Assembly: GCF_047946665.1 (NCBI RefSeq)
Contig: NZ_CP172312.1
Coordinates: forward strand, 2,976,001 to 3,040,000
Length of the DNA stretch: 64,000 nucleotides
Direction: 5' to 3'
Origin: Allohahella sp002354735
GTDB taxonomy: Bacteria > Pseudomonadota > Gammaproteobacteria > Pseudomonadales > Oleiphilaceae
The translations under genes were made by a program, and so were the position numbers. The notes below the pieces were generated by a model. It did not search any database, had not been told where the DNA came from, and saw only the letters and a list, made by a program, of their open reading frames with translations. This document shows positions 59,859-64,000 of the stretch, piece after piece. The stretch's first letter is position 1, and each line of letters starts with the position of its first letter.

Positions 59859-62663
59859 TCAGGCAACCACCTTACCGTGACACTGCTTGAATTTCTTACC
59901 GGAACCACATGGGCACGGCTCGTTCCGGCCGACCTTGCGAGTATCACGCTTGAAGGTACCAGGGCCCTGTTCGTCGTCGCCTTCACCAGCACCGTAGTCG
60001 TCACCACGGGACTGCTCTGACTCATCCATCAAGCCAGACTGAGCTTGAGGATGCTCGGCCTTAGACTGCATCAGTTCACGCGCAATGGCCTCCCTACGCT
60101 GGTTCTCAAGCGCTTCTATTTCCTCCGGAGCACGCACCTGCACTTTCGAAAGCCAGCGGATAACATCCTGCTTGATCGAGCTCAGCATGGTCTGAAACAA
60201 CTCGAAGGCCTCGCGCTTGAATTCCTGCTTCGGATTCTTCTGCGCGTAGCCACGCAAGTGGATACCCATTCGCAGGGTGTCCATATTGTGCAGGTGTTCT
60301 TTCCAGAAGAAGTCGAGCTTCTCCAGGAAGAGCTGCTTCTCGAGCGAGCGTGCCCGTTCCTGCCCGATCTGCTCAACCTTGTTGTGATACACCTCGGTCA
60401 GCGCCTTGAGGATCTTTTCACGCAAGGTCTCTTCCACCAGCCGCTTGTCGTCGTTCAGCCACTGCTGAATCGGCAAGGTGATCGCGAACTCTTCCTTCAG
60501 TCCACGCTCCAGCCCGGCAACGTCCCACTGCTCTACCATGCTCATTGGCGGAACGAACTGGCTGATGAACGCATCAACCACGTCAATCCGGATGGTCTCG
60601 ATCATGTCCGAGATATCTTCCCGACTCATGACTTCATTGCGCTGATCGTAAATCACGCGACGCTGGTCGTTGGCCACGTCATCGTACTCAAGAATGGTCT
60701 TACGGGCGTCGAAGTTCCTGCCCTCGACTTTCTTCTGCGCCTTCTCGATCGCATTACTCACCATACGGTGCTCAATCGCTTCGCCCTGCTGCATACCGAG
60801 GGCCTGCATCATGCCCTTCATGCGGTCAGACGCAAAAATACGCATCAGGTTATCTTCGAGCGACAGGTAGAAGCGTGTCGATCCCGGATCGCCCTGTCGG
60901 CCAGACCGACCTCGAAGCTGATTATCTATCCGTCTCGACTCATGACGCTCGCAGCATATGACGTAAAGGCCGCCGGCCTTCAGCACAGCCTCATGACGCT
61001 TGTGCCATTCAGCCTTGGCTGCATCGATCTTGTCCTGGGAGGCCCCTTCAGCTTCAAGCTCTGCCAGCTCCGCTTCCCAGCTACCGCCCAACACGATGTC
61101 GGTGCCACGACCGGCCATGTTGGTAGCAATGGTGACTGTGCCGGGACGTCCAGCTTCAGCGATTACCGTGGCTTCGCGCTCGTGCTGTTTGGCGTTCAGC
61201 ACGTTGTGTGGCAGTCCTTCCTTCTTCATGAGACTGGAAACCAGCTCACTGGACTCGATGGAGGCAGTGCCGACGAGGATAGGCCGGCCTTCTGCAATCC
61301 CTTCCTTGATGTCTTCGATGATGGCGGCGTATTTCTCACCCTCCGTCATGAACACGAGATCGTTGTGGTCTATTCTGCTGACCGGCTTGTTGGTCGGGAT
61401 GACGACGACATCGAGGCCGTATATCTGACGGAATTCAAAGGCTTCTGTATCGGCAGTACCGGTCATGCCAGCAAGCTTTTCGTACAGACGGAAATAGTTC
61501 TGGAAGGTGGTGGACGCCACGGTCTGGCTTTCAGCCTGAATATTGAGACCTTCCTTCGCTTCTATGGCCTGATGCAGACCATCGCCCCAGCGGCGACCCG
61601 GCATGGTTCGACCGGTATGTTCGTCAACGATGACGACCTGCTCGTTTTGAACGATGTATTCGACGTTCTTGGTGAACAGATGGTGCGCTTTGAGTGCGGA
61701 ACTGACGTGATGCAGCAGGTTCAGGTTGGAAGCGGAATACAGCGATTCGCCTTCTTCCAGTAGGCCTTCGCCAATGAGCAGCTCTTCAACGTAGGCATGG
61801 CCGGCTTCGGTCAGTTCTACGTTGCGGGCTTTTTCATCAATGGTGAAGTGGCCAGTGGCTTCAGTAACTGCTTCGCCAAGTTTCGCAGCAATCGCCGAAC
61901 CTTCCGGAGCAGGTTCGCCGCGCTCGAGCTTTGGCACGAGGGCATTGATGCGACGATACAGATCGGAGCTGTCCTCAGCCTGACCACTGATGATCAGCGG
62001 CGTTCGGGCCTCATCGATGAGGATGGAGTCGACCTCGTCCACGATGGCATAGATCTGGCCGCGCTGGACCTTGTCCTGCATGCTGAAGGCCATATTATCG
62101 CGCAGGTAGTCGAAGCCGAATTCGTTGTTCGTGCCATAGGTGATGTCAGCAGCATAGGCCGCGCGCTTGGTAGCCTGGTCCTGACCGCTGACGACGATGC
62201 CGATTTCCAGGCCAAGGAAGCGGTACAGGGGCGCCATCCATTCAGCGTCACGACGAGCGAGGTAGTCGTTTACTGTGACCACGTGCACGCCACGACCAGA
62301 CAAGGCATTGAGATAAACCGGCAGGGTCGCGACCAGCGTCTTACCCTCACCAGTTCTCATTTCAGCGATCTTGCCATCATGAAGCACCATACCGCCGACG
62401 AGCTGGACGTCAAAGTGACGCATACCCATCACACGGCGGCTGGCCTCACGAACGACCGCGAAGGCTTCCGGCAGGATCTGATCGAGCGTTTCGCCTTTGC
62501 CAATACGCTCGCGGAAACTGGCGGTCTTCGCCTGCAGCTCAGCATCGTCGAGCTTCTTCAGCCCTTCCTCGAGCTCATTGATCTTGCGGACGGTTTTACC
62601 CATCCTTTTGACTTCACGAGTATTTTTGCTACCGAAAACTTTCTTGGCTACTGAAGCGAACAT
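59859..62663 (-). CDS. secA: Protein translocase ATPase SecA
   Basis: 934 residues. Drives export through SecYEG. Walker A in AEMRTGEGKTLVATLPVYLNAL, Walker B in IYAIVDEVDSILIDEARTPLIISG, GRAGRQGDPG-like RGRSGRQGDPGSTRFYLSLED, and the C-terminal zinc-binding tail NEPCPCGSGKKFKQCHG. Full length. An open frame of 572 codons on the opposite strand is a shadow. Confidence 0.97.
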   Translation of the reverse strand: MFASVAKKVFGSKNTREVKRMGKTVRKINELEEGLKKLDDAELQAKTASFRERIGKGETLDQILPEAFAVVREASRRVMGMRHFDVQLVGGMVLHDGKIAEMRTGEGKTLVATLPVYLNALSGRGVHVVTVNDYLARRDAEWMAPLYRFLGLEIGIVVSGQDQATKRAAYAADITYGTNNEFGFDYLRDNMAFSMQDKVQRGQIYAIVDEVDSILIDEARTPLIISGQAEDSSDLYRRINALVPKLERGEPAPEGSAIAAKLGEAVTEATGHFTIDEKARNVELTEAGHAYVEELLIGEGLLEEGESLYSASNLNLLHHVSSALKAHHLFTKNVEYIVQNEQVVIVDEHTGRTMPGRRWGDGLHQAIEAKEGLNIQAESQTVASTTFQNYFRLYEKLAGMTGTADTEAFEFRQIYGLDVVVIPTNKPVSRIDHNDLVFMTEGEKYAAIIEDIKEGIAEGRPILVGTASIESSELVSSLMKKEGLPHNVLNAKQHEREATVIAEAGRPGTVTIATNMAGRGTDIVLGGSWEAELAELEAEGASQDKIDAAKAEWHKRHEAVLKAGGLYVICCERHESRRIDNQLRGRSGRQGDPGSTRFYLSLEDNLMRIFASDRMKGMMQALGMQQGEAIEHRMVSNAIEKAQKKVEGRNFDARKTILEYDDVANDQRRVIYDQRNEVMSREDISDMIETIRIDVVDAFISQFVPPMSMVEQWDVAGLERGLKEEFAITLPIQQWLNDDKRLVEETLREKILKALTEVYHNKVEQIGQERARSLEKQLFLEKLDFFWKEHLHNMDTLRMGIHLRGYAQKNPKQEFKREAFELFQTMLSSIKQDVIRWLSKVQVRAPEEIEALENQRREAIARELMQSKAEHPQAQSGLMDESEQSRGDDYGAGEGDDEQGPGTFKRDTRKVGRNEPCPCGSGKKFKQCHGKVVA

Positions 62664-62900
62664 AGATAAATCTGACCTGCTGTTATCGGGTAAGTGGCAA
62701 TTCAGACTGCCTGCCGCCCAAAATCCGAGAAATTGTACAGACGCCCCTGGCTCAAGCCTGTCTGCGCCGTTGCGCGATCAGTAGACCGAGCTTACGGAAA
62801 GCCGAGCATTGTAACGCTGAATCGAGGCGTGGATAAAGGGGAGCGCGATCAGACCGGCGCCCATATTGGCGCATGATGCGCCGTGTCATTGTCTGGCATT

Positions 62901-63863
62901 CTAGCCTGCACGGGCCGTAGCTCGTTGAACGTACTTCTGTGGGCTAACGCCCTTGCCGTCCTGCAGTACCTCAAAGTGCACATGCGGCCCCGTTGAGCGG
63001 CCACTCGACCCAAGCAGCGCTACAGTCTGATCTTTCTGCACCACATCACCGACCGAAACCAGAATTTCCTTGCAGTGCGCATACCGGGTGACCAGTCCAT
63101 CGCCATGGGCGATCTCCACAGTATTGCCGTAGCCATATCGCGTACCGGCGAATATCACTACGCCACCCGCGACAGCGATGATATCGCTGCCGGCCTTGCC
63201 GGCAAAGTCGAGGCCATTGTGCCAGGCTCGCCTGCCAGTAAAGGGATCGGATCTAAAGCCATATTGCGATGATAGCCAGCCTGTTCTCACCGGCTTGCCG
63301 GCCAGGACCTGCTGACGAGCGATCTTGTCGTGAACCAGCACATCGCTCAAAACGCCGAGCTGCTGTTGCCGGGACTCAGCCTGCAGCTCAAGACGGCTGA
63401 GCGAGGCGTCGAGATCGGCCAAATTGAAGGACTCCGGCGGAATGACGTCTTCAGGCCCCCCGACCGATGGGAGCGAGTCAAAGTCGAATTCACCCTCAGG
63501 GAGCTCTGACATTGAGGTAAGCCGCTGGCCGAGGGCATCCAGCCGTAGCAGTCTCGACTGTAACTCACCCAGCCTGAGCGTCAGCATGTCCATCTGTTGA
63601 CTATATTGCTGCCTGGTAACTGCGATGGCAGTCGCCTGATCTTCCAGCGTTTGGGTCCAGTTCTGAACGACCTGGCGTTCGAGAACGGCATTCTGAGCCT
63701 CGACTACGGCCTTCTCCCCAAGCTGCTGACCCACTGAAAAGCTCAGCAGACACAGTGCAGCCATCAGGCTAAGAGCGAGAAAGATCCATCGTCTGATGTC
63801 ACGAGCGGATACCGCAGCCGTTGTCGAGGTGTGCGAATCCATGCGCATTATGAGAAAATTCAT
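62901..63863 (-). CDS. M23-family membrane-anchored peptidase
   Basis: 320 residues. One N-terminal transmembrane segment (WIFLALSLMAALCLLSFSVG), a coiled-coil region (residues about 60-120), and a C-terminal lysostaphin-like M23 domain with the zinc ligands in WHNGLDFAGKAGSDIIAVAGGVVIFAGTRYGYGNTVEIAHGDGLVTRYAHCKEI and GPHVHFEVLQDG. Probably a peptidoglycan endopeptidase or an activator. It is the standard neighbour of secA. The first ATGs (MNFLIMRMDSH) are close together, so the start is uncertain by a few residues. Confidence 0.92.
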   Translation of the reverse strand: MNFLIMRMDSHTSTTAAVSARDIRRWIFLALSLMAALCLLSFSVGQQLGEKAVVEAQNAVLERQVVQNWTQTLEDQATAIAVTRQQYSQQMDMLTLRLGELQSRLLRLDALGQRLTSMSELPEGEFDFDSLPSVGGPEDVIPPESFNLADLDASLSRLELQAESRQQQLGVLSDVLVHDKIARQQVLAGKPVRTGWLSSQYGFRSDPFTGRRAWHNGLDFAGKAGSDIIAVAGGVVIFAGTRYGYGNTVEIAHGDGLVTRYAHCKEILVSVGDVVQKDQTVALLGSSGRSTGPHVHFEVLQDGKGVSPQKYVQRATARAG

Positions 63864-63966
63864 CCTGTCTCCACATTTGATTATGGTACTGGCTAATTAC
63901 ACTCCATAAGCATCACACTTACATGACTGCAGCCTGCGCTGCTATAAAACCAAAGGCAGATGCGCC

Positions 63967-64000
63967 ATGAAGAAGCCGAAATCGCTCCCACAATCAATAG
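63967..64000 (+). CDS. 5' end of a gene, probably DciA/DUF721 (partial)
   Basis: ATG and 10 further codons (MKKPKSLPQSI) before the window ends, divergent from the M23 peptidase. In Pseudomonas-like genomes the gene here is dciA (DUF721, helicase loader). The assignment rests on gene order, not on the short sequence. Confidence 0.4.
   Translation, partial: MKKPKSLPQSI

Noticed and set aside
59858..60025. 56-residue N-terminal extension of ArgJ
   Set aside because: It lies inside the secA 3' end in another frame and is not part of the ArgJ family; the ATG at 59857 matches the family start.
60045..61763. 572-codon open frame on the plus strand
   Set aside because: It is antisense to secA codon for codon, has no recognisable domain, and arises from the codon use of secA.
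62868..62882. GGCGCATGATGCGCC palindrome after the M23 peptidase gene as a terminator
   Set aside because: The loop is a single base and there is no T run on either side; it may be chance in GC-rich intergenic DNA.

Overview
The window is chromosomal DNA of a gammaproteobacterium. The block lipA-lipB-ybeD-dacA-rlpA-mltB-rodA-mrdA-rlmH-rsfS-nadD-proA, the run dciA/M23 peptidase/secA/argJ/Nudix, and a Vibrio-like sodium-type flagellar stator pair (pomA-pomB) next to xseB-ispA-dxs all fit an aquatic, non-enteric lineage. I cannot name the genus. No rRNA, tRNA or CRISPR array was seen.

Layout. 1-6.1 kb: the 5' end of a branched-chain keto-acid dehydrogenase operon (E1 alpha, cut by the window edge) with a perfect 20-bp palindrome upstream; small stress-type genes (PspC, DUF1801); a frameshifted DUF488 gene; an Rpn-type nuclease relic; malQ; and a membrane protein. 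6.1-15.4 kb: an accessory island. It holds an alpha/beta hydrolase with a diverged, broken second copy, a YhcG-type nuclease gene that has lost its catalytic core, an AraC-type regulator cut off by an IS3-family element, and then a chromosomal integron cassette array without an integrase (CALIN type). Six attC sites bound six complete cassettes plus the start of a seventh, all reading leftwards from a leader at about 15035. Cargo: a membrane protein with a CxxC motif, HigB-HigA, a two-gene cassette (HEPN/AbiU2-like protein plus membrane protein), an unknown protein, another membrane protein, and BrnT-BrnA. An IS110-family element sits exactly in the core site of one attC. Its 201-bp leader looks like a bridge RNA carrying a stretch complementary to that attC core, and circularising the element would build a consensus promoter. 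Beyond the leader lies an orphan LexA-box promoter with no evident gene.

15.4-26.6 kb: metabolic and stress genes (lipase-like lipoprotein, thiolase, periplasmic metallo-beta-lactamase-fold hydrolase, MscS-type channel, methyltransferase), a ParD-like/zeta toxin pair, a fructosamine-kinase-like gene, an RNase Z-like gene, a LysR regulator and pyruvate kinase with a clear terminator. 26.7-39.8 kb: a long minus-strand run for lipoate synthesis, cell elongation (RodA/PBP2, MltB, RlpA, DacA), ribosome maturation, NAD and proline synthesis. 40-45.5 kb: two tandem membrane proteins with degenerate GGDEF domains, a DedA-PAP2 fusion, a Lon-substrate-binding protein and an HDOD protein. 45.5-48.6 kb: folA-thyA-lgt and a TauE-type permease. 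48.7-64 kb: a TANGO2/NRDE protein, pomAB, xseB-ispA-dxs (isoprenoid entry), ribA-moaA-moaD-moaC (riboflavin and molybdopterin; no moaE here), a Nudix-ThiE-like fusion, argJ, secA, an M23 peptidase and the first codons of a gene placed like dciA.

Most genes from 26.7 kb onward are ordinary housekeeping genes in tight operons. The unusual biology is concentrated between 6 and 15.4 kb.
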